Positions 35,513 to 43,937 of a stretch of DNA of 64,000 nucleotides are shown here, in pieces (within the stretch, counting starts at the first letter, position 1; each line of letters begins with the position of its first letter). Both the position numbers and the translations under genes were made by a program. Where the stretch lies: the NCBI GenBank assembly GCA_005217565.1, contig SJCO01000003.1, positions 496,001 through 560,000 of the forward strand, read 5' to 3'. The notes beneath the pieces are model-generated. The model was not told where the DNA came from, did not search any database, and saw nothing but the letters and a program-made list of their open reading frames with translations. This stretch comes from Puteibacter caeruleilacunae (GTDB lineage: Bacteria > Bacteroidota > Bacteroidia > Bacteroidales > Prolixibacteraceae).

Positions 35513-37162
35513 TTATCCTGATACTCTTTCGAGTTTCTTCATTATAGAGAATATAAATCCGGCAGCGATAAAGCACAATACAATAAAGATTGCCCATACC
35601 ATCCAAATTTCTACTCGTTCGTATAAGTAACTACCTACACCCAATAACAAGTTACCCAAAGCAGTAGCACCTAGCCAACCACCTTGCATCAATCCCTGAT
35701 ACTTAGGAGGAGATACCTTCGATACGAATGATAATCCCATTGGACTCAAGAATAACTCTGCAATGGTCAAAGTAAAATAAGTACCAATCAACCATCCTGT
35801 TCCTACACGAGCATGACCAGGATCAGATTGCATTACATCAAATGGATCCAATCCAAGAGAACCTACTAAAAGGATCAAGAATCCAAAAGAAGTAATAATC
35901 ATACCGATACCAATCTTACGAGGAGCTGAAGGCTCTTTACCTCTCTTATTTAACCATGTGAACAATCCTACGATAATAGGAGTCAACAATACAATCATTG
36001 TTGGGTTAAAGTGCTGGAACAACTCAGGAGAGAATGCATTCACCTCTGGGTTGTTATTATAGAAGTACCATGTTGCACCTGCTGAGATAATAAACACAAC
36101 GGTTGCAATAAGCTTACTCTTTGCAGCTGCATCAGATTTAAATATGGTATTAAGCGATAAGATACCAATAACTATAGCCAATAGCGACCAGATATTAAAT
36201 ACCAAATAAGTAGCTGCTCCTACCTCGGTAACAGTATAGTCACGAGCAAAGAAACTCATTGTCAATCCATTTTGGTGGAAAGCCATCCAGAAGAAGATAA
36301 CCACACCAAACACAAGGAATAAAGCAGTTAATCGTTGTTTAGTCTCTTCTTTTGACATCTCAACAACTTTACCATCAGCAGTCTCTTCAGCTTTCTTCAC
36401 ATCAGGAAGCATACGCTTAAAGATAGTATATACTACCAATGAAATAATCATTGTAATACCAGCCAAACCGAAAGCATAGTTAAATCCATCACCATAAGCC
36501 GCCAGGTAATCAGTAGCAAAAGTAGATAAATCAGTAACTGTAGTACCTGACACTTTATCCGCCAATGCCTGAAGATCAGCAGTCTCAGTAGCTGTAATAG
36601 CACCATCCTTAAACTTGTGAATCAATGCAGGCAATGCATCATCGCGGGTAAATCCTTTTGATTTAATGAACCAGTTAATTACACCAGCTGCAGCACTTGG
36701 AGCAAACAAAGCACCAACATTGATACCCATATAGAATACACTAAATGCAGAGTCACGCATATGAGAATATCTAGGGTCATCATATAGCTGTCCTACTACT
36801 GCCTGAAGGTTACCTTTAAATAGTCCGTTACCAAAAGCAATAACTCCAAGAGCAATAATGGTAAATACCAAACCAAAACCAGGAACCGACATTAAAACGT
36901 ACCCCCCTAACATGGTAATCAAACCAATGTTAATAACTCCTTTGTAATTTTTAGTTCTATCAGCTAAAACACCACCAAGAAGTGCTAAACCATAAATAGA
37001 TCCATAAAAAATACTGTAAATCAAACCTGCATTCGACTCTGTTAGACCAAATTTAGCCGTCAGGTAAAATACCAAAATTCCCATCATGGTATAGAAGCCG
37101 AAACGCTCTCCCATGTTGGCAAAAAAGGCGACATAAAGTCCCTTAGGATGTCCTTTAAACAT
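35513..37162 (-). CDS. POT/PTR family peptide transporter
   Basis: A 549-residue inner-membrane protein of the major facilitator superfamily with about 14 predicted helices that brings in di- and tripeptides with protons. The N-terminus FKGHPKGLYVAFFANMGERF, then the loop GGVLADRTKNYKG, is the family signature. In characterised POT carriers the first helix has ExxER; here it reads NMGER, so the first Glu is Asn, a variant usual in Bacteroidota. A large insert (about residues 175-215) with repeated Ala/Thr lies between helices. PepD (42414) and the MFSD1-like carrier (40275) are further peptide-related genes nearby. Confidence 0.9.
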   Translation of the reverse strand: MFKGHPKGLYVAFFANMGERFGFYTMMGILVFYLTAKFGLTESNAGLIYSIFYGSIYGLALLGGVLADRTKNYKGVINIGLITMLGGYVLMSVPGFGLVFTIIALGVIAFGNGLFKGNLQAVVGQLYDDPRYSHMRDSAFSVFYMGINVGALFAPSAAAGVINWFIKSKGFTRDDALPALIHKFKDGAITATETADLQALADKVSGTTVTDLSTFATDYLAAYGDGFNYAFGLAGITMIISLVVYTIFKRMLPDVKKAEETADGKVVEMSKEETKQRLTALFLVFGVVIFFWMAFHQNGLTMSFFARDYTVTEVGAATYLVFNIWSLLAIVIGILSLNTIFKSDAAAKSKLIATVVFIISAGATWYFYNNNPEVNAFSPELFQHFNPTMIVLLTPIIVGLFTWLNKRGKEPSAPRKIGIGMIITSFGFLILLVGSLGLDPFDVMQSDPGHARVGTGWLIGTYFTLTIAELFLSPMGLSFVSKVSPPKYQGLMQGGWLGATALGNLLLGVGSYLYERVEIWMVWAIFIVLCFIAAGFIFSIMKKLERVSG

Positions 37163-37226
37163 AAACTATCGATTTAAAGATTAGTAATAATATCTCTGTA
37201 AATTTTTTTGATCCACGCTATCTCGA

Positions 37227-37256
37227 CAAATATAACCAACTTTTTTATCGTGCCAA
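37227..37256 (-). promoter_or_regulatory. promoter of the POT transporter gene
   Basis: TTG (37256-37254), 19 bases, TATATTTG (37234-37227) on the minus strand: full consensus, 65 bases before the start codon. Confidence 0.78.
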
Positions 37257-37426
37257 GTTGAAATTGATCAGGGTTATACATGTTGTAGAATAGTATCTTG
37301 AATAAATTCATGTTTTTATGATTAAAACACTTAATGATTTTCGTTTTTTATAACTTTATGCTTCGTCAAGCAGAACAAAAATTACAAACGCAAGTATTCA
37401 ATAATACACATCATTCTAATGGATCG

Positions 37427-37434
37427 TAGTTTTG
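37427..37434 (+). promoter_or_regulatory. TAGTTTTG, probable -7 element of the NAD(P)HX repair gene
   Basis: Exact TAnnTTTG match 25 bases before the ATG at 37459, with no clear TTG at 19-21 bases. Confidence 0.5.
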
Positions 37435-37458
37435 CCTGTTTAGTTTAAATCTTATGCC

Positions 37459-38970
37459 ATGAAAATATTCACTTGTAAACAAATTGCCGAAATAGACCAA
37501 TACACAATTCAGCATGAACCTATTGCTGATATTGATCTAATGGAGCGTGCCTCAAAAACCGCCGCCTCATGGATAACACAAAATGTCACCCTAAATAATG
37601 ATATTCTAATCTTTTCCGGCCCGGGGAATAATGGAGGAGATGCACTGGCAATAGCAAGAATGCTCGCTTCTTCTGATTTCAATGTCACCGTTTGTCAACT
37701 AGATACAGGGAAACCACTTTCAGGTTCTCCAGCAACTAATATGAACCGATTGCAAGAACAAAAGAAGGTTCAAACCATTATGATATCCTCGGTAAATGAT
37801 ATTCCGATTCCTAAATCAGAATATATTATTATTGACGGACTATTCGGATCAGGATTAAACCGTCCTTTACAAGGACTACCTTTACAAATCGTTGAATTTA
37901 TCAACAACCTTAATAAGACTGTTATTGCCATTGACATTCCATCCGGTCTGATGGGAGAAGATAATACAACCAATTCATTGGCACAGGTAATCAAGGCCAC
38001 CCATACACTTACATTTCAATTCCCTAAATTGAGTTTCCTTTTTGCCGAATGGGAAGCCTGCTTAGGAAATTTACATGTTCTTTCAATCGGACTTCATCCT
38101 GATATCATTGAGGAAAAAGCTACACCATACCAGAGTGTAACTTCAGCACTAATACAAGAGAAACTGCAAATACGAACCAGGCATTCGCACAAGGGCACCT
38201 TTGGCCATGCTTTGCTCATCGCAGGAAGTTATGGAAAAATGGGAGCTGCAGTACTTGCATCAAAAGCATGTCTCCGCGCTGGTGTTGGATTGCTGACAAC
38301 CCATGTTCCCCATCTGGGATATCAGATCCTACAAAATACTGTTCCTGAAGCCATGATAAGTATCGACCGCTCGGATTTGCACTTCACAGAATTCCCTGAC
38401 ACGGATCAATATAAAGCAATTGGGATCGGACCAGGTTTAGGATGCAAAATGAACTCGATACGCGCTATGGAGAATCTACTTGAACAATGCAAAAAACCAA
38501 TGGTAATCGATGCCGACGGTCTCAATATTCTAAGTGGCAAAAAAGAACTACTGGCACAATTACCGACTCAAACAATTCTTACTCCTCACCCAAAAGAATT
38601 TGAGCGACTCGCCGGACCTGCTGAAAATTCATTTGAAAGACTACAAAAACAGGTTAATTTTTCAAATCAACACAACGTTATAACTTTAGTAAAAGGAGCT
38701 CACACCACTATTACAACTCCTGATGGGCAATGTTTTTTCAACACCTCTGGAAATCCAGGAATGGCAACAGCTGGAAGTGGGGATGTATTAACGGGAATTA
38801 TTCTGGGATTACTTGCACAAGGCTATTCTCCAATTGATGCTGCGTTAGTAGGTGTATTTCTTCATGGTATTTCTGGTGATATTGCGCTAAACAAACAAAG
38901 TGTAGAATCGTTGATTGCCAGTGATATCATCGAAAATTTAGGATTCGCTTTCAAAGAGATTAAAAATTAA
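37459..38970 (+). CDS. nnr: bifunctional NAD(P)H-hydrate epimerase / ADP-dependent dehydratase
   Basis: A 503-residue metabolite-repair enzyme. The N-terminal part (about 1-215) is the epimerase (NnrE/YjeF_N) that interconverts R- and S-NAD(P)HX: MKIFTCKQIAEIDQYTI, FSGPGNNGGDALAIAR and AIDIPSGLMGE. The C-terminal part (about 225-500) is the dehydratase (NnrD/carbohydrate kinase-like) that returns NAD(P)H using ADP: HKGTFGHALLIAGSYGKMGA, AIGIGPGLG, TPHPKEFERL and the catalytic Asp in GMATAGSGDVLTGII. The fused form is usual in bacteria. A DUF4831 gene follows, with its own promoter. Confidence 0.97.
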   Translation: MKIFTCKQIAEIDQYTIQHEPIADIDLMERASKTAASWITQNVTLNNDILIFSGPGNNGGDALAIARMLASSDFNVTVCQLDTGKPLSGSPATNMNRLQEQKKVQTIMISSVNDIPIPKSEYIIIDGLFGSGLNRPLQGLPLQIVEFINNLNKTVIAIDIPSGLMGEDNTTNSLAQVIKATHTLTFQFPKLSFLFAEWEACLGNLHVLSIGLHPDIIEEKATPYQSVTSALIQEKLQIRTRHSHKGTFGHALLIAGSYGKMGAAVLASKACLRAGVGLLTTHVPHLGYQILQNTVPEAMISIDRSDLHFTEFPDTDQYKAIGIGPGLGCKMNSIRAMENLLEQCKKPMVIDADGLNILSGKKELLAQLPTQTILTPHPKEFERLAGPAENSFERLQKQVNFSNQHNVITLVKGAHTTITTPDGQCFFNTSGNPGMATAGSGDVLTGIILGLLAQGYSPIDAALVGVFLHGISGDIALNKQSVESLIASDIIENLGFAFKEIKN

Positions 38971-38982
38971 TGTGATAATGTT

Positions 38983-38990
38983 TATCTTTG
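38983..38990 (+). promoter_or_regulatory. TATCTTTG, probable -7 element of the DUF4831 gene
   Basis: Exact TAnnTTTG match 30 bases before the ATG at 39020. It lies within the upstream part of the open frame, which is one reason for taking the later start. Confidence 0.55.
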
Positions 38991-39019
38991 GTTCTCTCAA
39001 ATCGAAATATCAATTTATC

Positions 39020-40135
39020 ATGAGAAATAGATCAAAAGCATTATTACTAATTGCACTGTTTGCATTCTGTAGCATGCAAACATTCGCTAAGGACGATAAG
39101 AAGAAAGGGGAAGCAGTACCAACCTATAATGAAGGAGTTGCCTACTCACTCCCAAGAACTGTTGTTGGAGTTAAAGTTATTGCAACACAAAAGAAATTTT
39201 TCCACGGACCATATTTTCAATATGCAGAGCGTTTTTTGGGAATCACCAATGCTCCATCAAGCGATAATGAGACATGGACCATCGATCGCATTGAACTGAC
39301 AACCATGGCAGAGCCTGATCCTGCACAAACATTCAAAGCAATGGGAACTGTAGCCTCAGAGATCAGTCTTACACCAGAAGGAATCTTAGCTGGGATTAAT
39401 ACAGTAACAGATTTTCAAGCTCAACCAACATATACAGGAAACTTGATTAATAATGAAATTGCTCCATCTGTTGTCTTTCCTGATTTGTCGCTAGACGACT
39501 TCTATTTGGAAGTTGAAGATTCATTAAATGGAAATTCATTCAAACCTAAAACAATCGAGGAAAGAGCATTCGACGTGGCGAATAATATCACTAAACTTCG
39601 TAAAAGAAGATTTCTGACATTAGCTGCCAACTATGAGCAATTACCTCCTGATGGAAAAGCTTATGAAGTAATGGTAAAACAACTAACCAAAATGGAAAAT
39701 GAATACGTTGCATTATTTACAGGTAAGACTGTTATGGCAACAAAAGAATTCTATTTCACATTTGTTCCTGAAAGTGCGAATGGCAAAGGACAAGTGATTT
39801 TCCGTTTCTCAAATAACAATGGAGTTGTTTCAAAAACAGATTTAAGCGGTTCGCCGGTAATGGCAGAGTTCTCTGTTAATAAAGCACTTCAAACAGCACA
39901 ACAAAAACATACTACCTCAACCAATCCTGCAGCAGGACAAAGTGGGGTTTATTACCGTATGCCAGGAAATGCAACTGTTAAAATCACTGATGGTGTTAAA
40001 ACATTAGCACTAGATAGAATAACTGTTGCACAATTCGGAAAACTTGCACCTGTGCCAGAAAATATTCTGGATGGCACCTATGGTATAGAGTTTCACCCAT
40101 TAACTGGAGCAATCAAGAACATCTTTGAAAAGTAA
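39020..40135 (+). CDS. DUF4831 family secreted protein
   Basis: A 371-residue protein. The start at 39020 gives MRNRSKALLLIALFAFCSMQ and a cleavage site after TFA, a clear signal peptide; an upstream GTG at 38972 would bury it and cover the promoter, so it is not used. The motifs YSLPRTVVGVKVIATQKKFF, then QYAERFLGI and a WTIDRIEL segment are the opening of DUF4831, a Bacteroidota family of unknown function with two repeated beta-rich halves. The second half has VYYRMPGNATVKITDG. It is probably periplasmic or outer-membrane associated. Confidence 0.88.
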   Translation: MRNRSKALLLIALFAFCSMQTFAKDDKKKGEAVPTYNEGVAYSLPRTVVGVKVIATQKKFFHGPYFQYAERFLGITNAPSSDNETWTIDRIELTTMAEPDPAQTFKAMGTVASEISLTPEGILAGINTVTDFQAQPTYTGNLINNEIAPSVVFPDLSLDDFYLEVEDSLNGNSFKPKTIEERAFDVANNITKLRKRRFLTLAANYEQLPPDGKAYEVMVKQLTKMENEYVALFTGKTVMATKEFYFTFVPESANGKGQVIFRFSNNNGVVSKTDLSGSPVMAEFSVNKALQTAQQKHTTSTNPAAGQSGVYYRMPGNATVKITDGVKTLALDRITVAQFGKLAPVPENILDGTYGIEFHPLTGAIKNIFEK

Positions 40136-40155
40136 TTTGATACACGATACGATTA

Positions 40156-40186
40156 AATCCCGGAGCAAAACTTCGGGATTTTTTTT
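40156..40186 (+). terminator. terminator after the DUF4831 gene
   Basis: AATCCCG, inner loop, CGGGATT followed by six T or more, 20 bases after the stop codon. Confidence 0.85.
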
Positions 40187-40274
40187 CAAACCAATTGAAA
40201 ATCATAGTATCAAACTTGCTAATTTTCTTATTTTTAGCTGATTTTTTATCGGACTATTACTCAAAAACAAAAAT

Positions 40275-41654
40275 ATGAACGCAATTGCACAAACGTTAAG
40301 AGATTCTAAATCTGCACGGTGGACGGCATTGGTTATTCTTTCCTTTACCATGTTTGCAGGTTACATGTTCACAGAGGTGATCTCTCCTCTGAAACCGATA
40401 CTTGAAAGAACCTATGGATGGAACAGTACTGATTTTGGAGCTGTAACCAGTGCATATGGTATTTTCAATGTATTCTTCTTTATGCTAGTTCTCGTTGGGA
40501 TTTTTCTCGACAAGTTTGGAATCCGATTCTCTACCATTGCATCAGTTATCGTGATGATCATCGGTGGTGGTATTAAATGGTATGCCTTTAAAGGAGGTTT
40601 CTCAACAACTGAAGAAATTGACTTTTTCGGATTATTTCAATTGAAAGAACAAGTATTCTTTGCGGCTCTTGGTTATGCCATATTCGGTGTTGGGGTTGAA
40701 TATGCTGGTATTACCGTTTCAAAGGCCGTTGTAAAGTGGTTTAAAGGAAAAGAAATGGCATTGGCAATGGGTATGCAGGTTGCAATCGCTCGTCTTGGTT
40801 CATTTGCTCCTCTTGCATTTGGTGCACTTGTTGCAACACATTCGGGTGTTCCATTTACTATTTTAATGGTAGTCTTGTTCTTGATTGCTGGTTTGATCGC
40901 TTTCTTCTACTACAATATAATGGATGCTAAGCTTGATAAGCAAATTGGAGATGTTAAAACTGCTGATGAAGAGGATGAATTTAAGGTATCAGATATCAAA
41001 GAGATTATCTCAAACAAAGGTTTCTGGTTGATCGCGATCCTTTGTGTACTTTTCTACTCTGCAGTATTCCCATTCTACAAATACGGACCGGATTTGATGG
41101 TTAATAAATTTGGTGTTACTGAAAAATGGGCAGGATTACTTCCTAGTTTAGTACCATTCGGAACCATGTTATTGACTCCATTCTTTGGTAGTTTGTATGA
41201 TAAAAAAGGTAAAGGTGCTACAATTATGATTTTAGGTGCCGTATTACTTATTGTTGTTCACACTATTTTCTACCTACCATTTGTAACAAGCGTTGTTGCT
41301 GCATTCTTCAACGTAATTATCCTTGGTATTGCATTCTCATTGGTACCTTCAGCAATGTGGCCTTCTGTACCAAAGATCATTCCTGAAAAATTATTAGGAA
41401 GTGCGTACGCACTGATCTTCTGGATTCAGAATATTGGTTTGTGGGGTATTCCATTGTTAGTAGGTATTGTACTTGATAAAACGAACCCTGGTATTGCTGC
41501 AGCTAAAAAAGCTGGTGAAGATGTAGTATATGACTACTCTGTTACCTGGATTATTTTCGTTTCACTAACGATTGTTGCTTTGGTTGTAGGATTACTACTA
41601 AAACTTGAAGACAAGAAAAAAGGTTACGGACTTGAACTTCCAAACATCAAGTAA
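40275..41654 (+). CDS. MFS transporter, MFSD1-like
   Basis: A 459-residue inner-membrane carrier with 12 predicted helices. The first helix region FAGYMFTEVISPLKPILERT, then GVTSAYGIFN-like AVTSAYGIFNVFFF and the loop IFLDKFGIRFST, resembles the MFSD1 branch, whose animal member exports dipeptides from lysosomes. The Bacteroidota proteins are not characterised to my knowledge, so substrate is inferred from family and from the nearby POT carrier and PepD. A near-consensus TATTTTTA word lies upstream of the gene at about 40229. A terminator follows. Confidence 0.85.
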   Translation: MNAIAQTLRDSKSARWTALVILSFTMFAGYMFTEVISPLKPILERTYGWNSTDFGAVTSAYGIFNVFFFMLVLVGIFLDKFGIRFSTIASVIVMIIGGGIKWYAFKGGFSTTEEIDFFGLFQLKEQVFFAALGYAIFGVGVEYAGITVSKAVVKWFKGKEMALAMGMQVAIARLGSFAPLAFGALVATHSGVPFTILMVVLFLIAGLIAFFYYNIMDAKLDKQIGDVKTADEEDEFKVSDIKEIISNKGFWLIAILCVLFYSAVFPFYKYGPDLMVNKFGVTEKWAGLLPSLVPFGTMLLTPFFGSLYDKKGKGATIMILGAVLLIVVHTIFYLPFVTSVVAAFFNVIILGIAFSLVPSAMWPSVPKIIPEKLLGSAYALIFWIQNIGLWGIPLLVGIVLDKTNPGIAAAKKAGEDVVYDYSVTWIIFVSLTIVALVVGLLLKLEDKKKGYGLELPNIK

Positions 41655-41681
41655 GCGTAATCAACTAATAATATTGATTTT

Positions 41682-41716
41682 AAAAGGGCTGCCTATTTTA
41701 GGTAGCCCTTTTCTTT
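41682..41716 (+). terminator. terminator after the MFS transporter gene
   Basis: AAAAGGGCTGCCTA, loop TTT, TAGGTAGCCCTTTT then CTTTT; 13 to 14 pairs with one mismatch. Confidence 0.9.
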
Positions 41717-41815
41717 TCCCTTATCACTTATTTACCTTATCATTTCCTACCCATTTTAGTAACACAACAATTACCTCAAGCACTAAAAACACCCCTAAAG
41801 GATCTTACTTATTCT

Positions 41816-41859
41816 TTAGGTAAACTCTATCCAAACTTTAGGTAAACTTTAACCAAACT
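41816..41859 (+). repeat. 22-bp tandem repeat, two units
   Basis: TTAGGTAAACT(C/T)TA(T/A)CCAAACT occurs twice head to tail with two differences. Shorter relatives (TTAGTTAAAGTTT, AAACTTTATCT) continue to about 41895. It follows the MFS gene terminator by 100 bp. Confidence 0.85.
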
Positions 41860-42071
41860 TTATCTAGAATAGAATTTAGTTAAAGTTTCAGTAGACTTTA
41901 TGTAGTGATAAAGTTGAGAGTGCTGAGGTTACTTCAAGTCTGTTGGGGGACTGAAAAGTGGAACTTTCATCCTTCAATCCTTTCTTGTTCTCCAGCCGAA
42001 CGGGCTTCTCATTTTTGGCTCTTAAGAAACAACACTGTTTCTTTTTGATATAGCATTTGCTAAAATGAGGT

Positions 42072-42259
42072 GACTTGACCCAAAAACGAGACAAAAAGGT
42101 CAAGGCTGCCTGAAAAAAGTAATCTATTTATTGCTGTTCCTAAGTGCAATTGGGTGATCTTCGAACTCCGTTCTCAGCTTCCCAGTTTTACTAACCAACA
42201 GCTGCTAAATCTATCTCCTTTTTCAGGAGGCCACTGCGTATGCCGTTGCCTTGATCATT
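42072..42259 (+). repeat. dispersed non-coding element, copy B
   Basis: A 188-bp plus-strand segment matching copy A (14029-14215, minus) along its length with many single-base differences and almost no length change. A further perfect arm pair, CTTGACC (42074-42080) with GGTCAAG (42098-42104), is found only here; copy A has a shorter form. GCCTGAAAAAAG and CCTTTTTCAGGAGGC at the two ends can pair. It lies 154 bp before pepD. Mobile element and structured RNA are both possible. Confidence 0.75.
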
Positions 42260-42413
42260 GAATACCTTACCTGAAACTTTAAAATTGAAAGCTGATCTTC
42301 TTTGTCAATTGAGATATTTTTATGACAAATCACAGAACAAAACAGGTCAATAAATTGTACATTTAACTGTTTTTTGAAAATGAATAATTACTAACTGATA
42401 TAAAATAAATAAC

Positions 42414-43877
42414 ATGAGCGAAATAACTAATTTAAATCCCAAAGCGCTTTGGGAGAATTTTTACAGTTTAACACAAATCCCCAGACCTTCGAATCATGAA
42501 GATCGTATTCAGGAATTCATGTTTAACTTCGGTAAAGAATTAGGATTAGAAACCATTAAAGATGAGGTAGGAAATATCATCATCCGTAAACCTGCAACTC
42601 CAGGTATGGAAGATCGTCAGGGAGTAATACTTCAGGGACACCTTGATATGGTACCACAAAAAAACAGCGATAAAGAGCATGATTTTGTAAATGATCCTAT
42701 CGAGACTCTTGTAGATGGAGAATGGGTTACTGCTAATGGAACAACATTAGGAGCAGATAACGGTATTGGTGTTGCTGCTGCAATGACTGTTTTAGCATCT
42801 AAAGATATTGAGCATGGTCCAATCGAGGCATTATTAACTGCCACAGAGGAAACCGGTATGGATGGAGCTAACGGATTAAAGCCAGGAATTCTTCAAGGAG
42901 ATATCCTTTTGAATACTGACTCAGAAGATGAAGGCGAACTATATGTTGGGTGTGCTGGAGGAGAAGATGTAACAGGTACATTCGCTTTTGAAACAACAGA
43001 GGTTCCAGCTGGAAGCAAAGCATATAAAATCAACATCACTGGATTAAAAGGTGGTCACTCAGGAATGGACATTCCATTGGGAAGAGGTAATGCAAATAAA
43101 ATCTTCTTCCGCTTATTAAAAGAGGCTTACAATAAGTGTCAAGCAAGATTAGCTTGGATTGATGGAGGTAGCTTGAGAAATGCGATCCCTCGTGAAGCAT
43201 TTGCTGTTGTTGTTGTTCCTGAAGCAAATGGAGCTTGCCTAGAGGAAGTTGTTGCTACGATCTTTGAGAAAGCAAAAGCTGAGTTAGCAGCAACAGAACC
43301 AAATATGCTTATTGAAGCTGTTGCTACCGAACTTCCTGAAAGCTTGATCGACGAAAATACTCAGGTTAATTTAACCAATGTTGTTCGTGCTTGTCCTAAC
43401 GGAGTTATCAGAATGAGTGATAGCATGCCAGGATTGGTTGAGACTTCTTGTAACATGGCAATTGTAAAGTCTGATGCTGACAAGAAAGTTATCAACATTT
43501 GTATTCTAATGCGTAGTTCTGTTGATACAGCTAAGCAGTCGTTAGGTTCTCGTCTTGAGTCTCTATTCACATTAGCTGGAGCAACAACTGAATTGTCAGG
43601 TGCTTATTCAGGATGGCAACCAAACATGGAATCTCCAATATTGAAGACCATGCAAGGTGTTTATGAAGAGCATTTTGGAAAGACTCCAGACATTAAAGCA
43701 ATTCACGCAGGTTTAGAATGTGGAATCTTAAGCGGACCATATCCAAACTGGGATATGATTTCATTTGGACCAACTATTCGCTTCCCACACTCTCCTGATG
43801 AGAAAGTGAACATCGAAACTGTTGAAAAATTCTGGAACTTTATGGTTCTTACCCTAAAGAATATACCTAAGAAATAA
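42414..43877 (+). CDS. pepD: aminoacyl-histidine dipeptidase (M20 family)
   Basis: A 487-residue cytosolic metallo-dipeptidase (beta-Ala-His dipeptidase type) that cleaves Xaa-His and other dipeptides. Metal ligands are in LQGHLDMVPQ (His), TTLGADNGIGVA (bridging Asp) and TATEETGMDGA (catalytic and ligand Glu), with LNTDSEDEGELYVG and the last ligand in ISFGPTIRFPHSPDEKV (His). The lid domain with GLKGGHSGMDI is intact. The length is typical of PepD. Together with the POT carrier it supports use of imported peptides. Confidence 0.95.
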   Translation: MSEITNLNPKALWENFYSLTQIPRPSNHEDRIQEFMFNFGKELGLETIKDEVGNIIIRKPATPGMEDRQGVILQGHLDMVPQKNSDKEHDFVNDPIETLVDGEWVTANGTTLGADNGIGVAAAMTVLASKDIEHGPIEALLTATEETGMDGANGLKPGILQGDILLNTDSEDEGELYVGCAGGEDVTGTFAFETTEVPAGSKAYKINITGLKGGHSGMDIPLGRGNANKIFFRLLKEAYNKCQARLAWIDGGSLRNAIPREAFAVVVVPEANGACLEEVVATIFEKAKAELAATEPNMLIEAVATELPESLIDENTQVNLTNVVRACPNGVIRMSDSMPGLVETSCNMAIVKSDADKKVINICILMRSSVDTAKQSLGSRLESLFTLAGATTELSGAYSGWQPNMESPILKTMQGVYEEHFGKTPDIKAIHAGLECGILSGPYPNWDMISFGPTIRFPHSPDEKVNIETVEKFWNFMVLTLKNIPKK

Positions 43878-43888
43878 GCGACTAAAAA

Positions 43889-43922
43889 TAAAGAGGCTAC
43901 CCCAGGGCAGCCTCTTATTTTT
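43889..43922. terminator. bidirectional terminator between pepD and hydF
   Basis: AAAGAGGCT, loop ACCCCAGGGC, AGCCTCTT and flanking A/T runs. Confidence 0.9.
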
Positions 43923-43937
43923 TATAATATTGATTGT

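Larger units (their letters stand above)
41717..42413. other. 700-bp non-coding stretch with a 22-bp repeat and dispersed element copy B
   Basis: No gene is accepted. It holds two 22-bp tandem units (41816-41859) and the dispersed element copy B (42072-42259). A 71-codon minus-strand frame at 41888-42103 overlaps the element but shows no family motif and is not taken as a gene. The last 150 bases before pepD are AT-rich; no exact TAnnTTTG box was found. Confidence 0.7.

Noticed and set aside
41888-42103. 71-codon minus-strand frame
   Set aside because: It overlaps the dispersed element only at its start and has no family motif, ribosome site or conservation that I can see.
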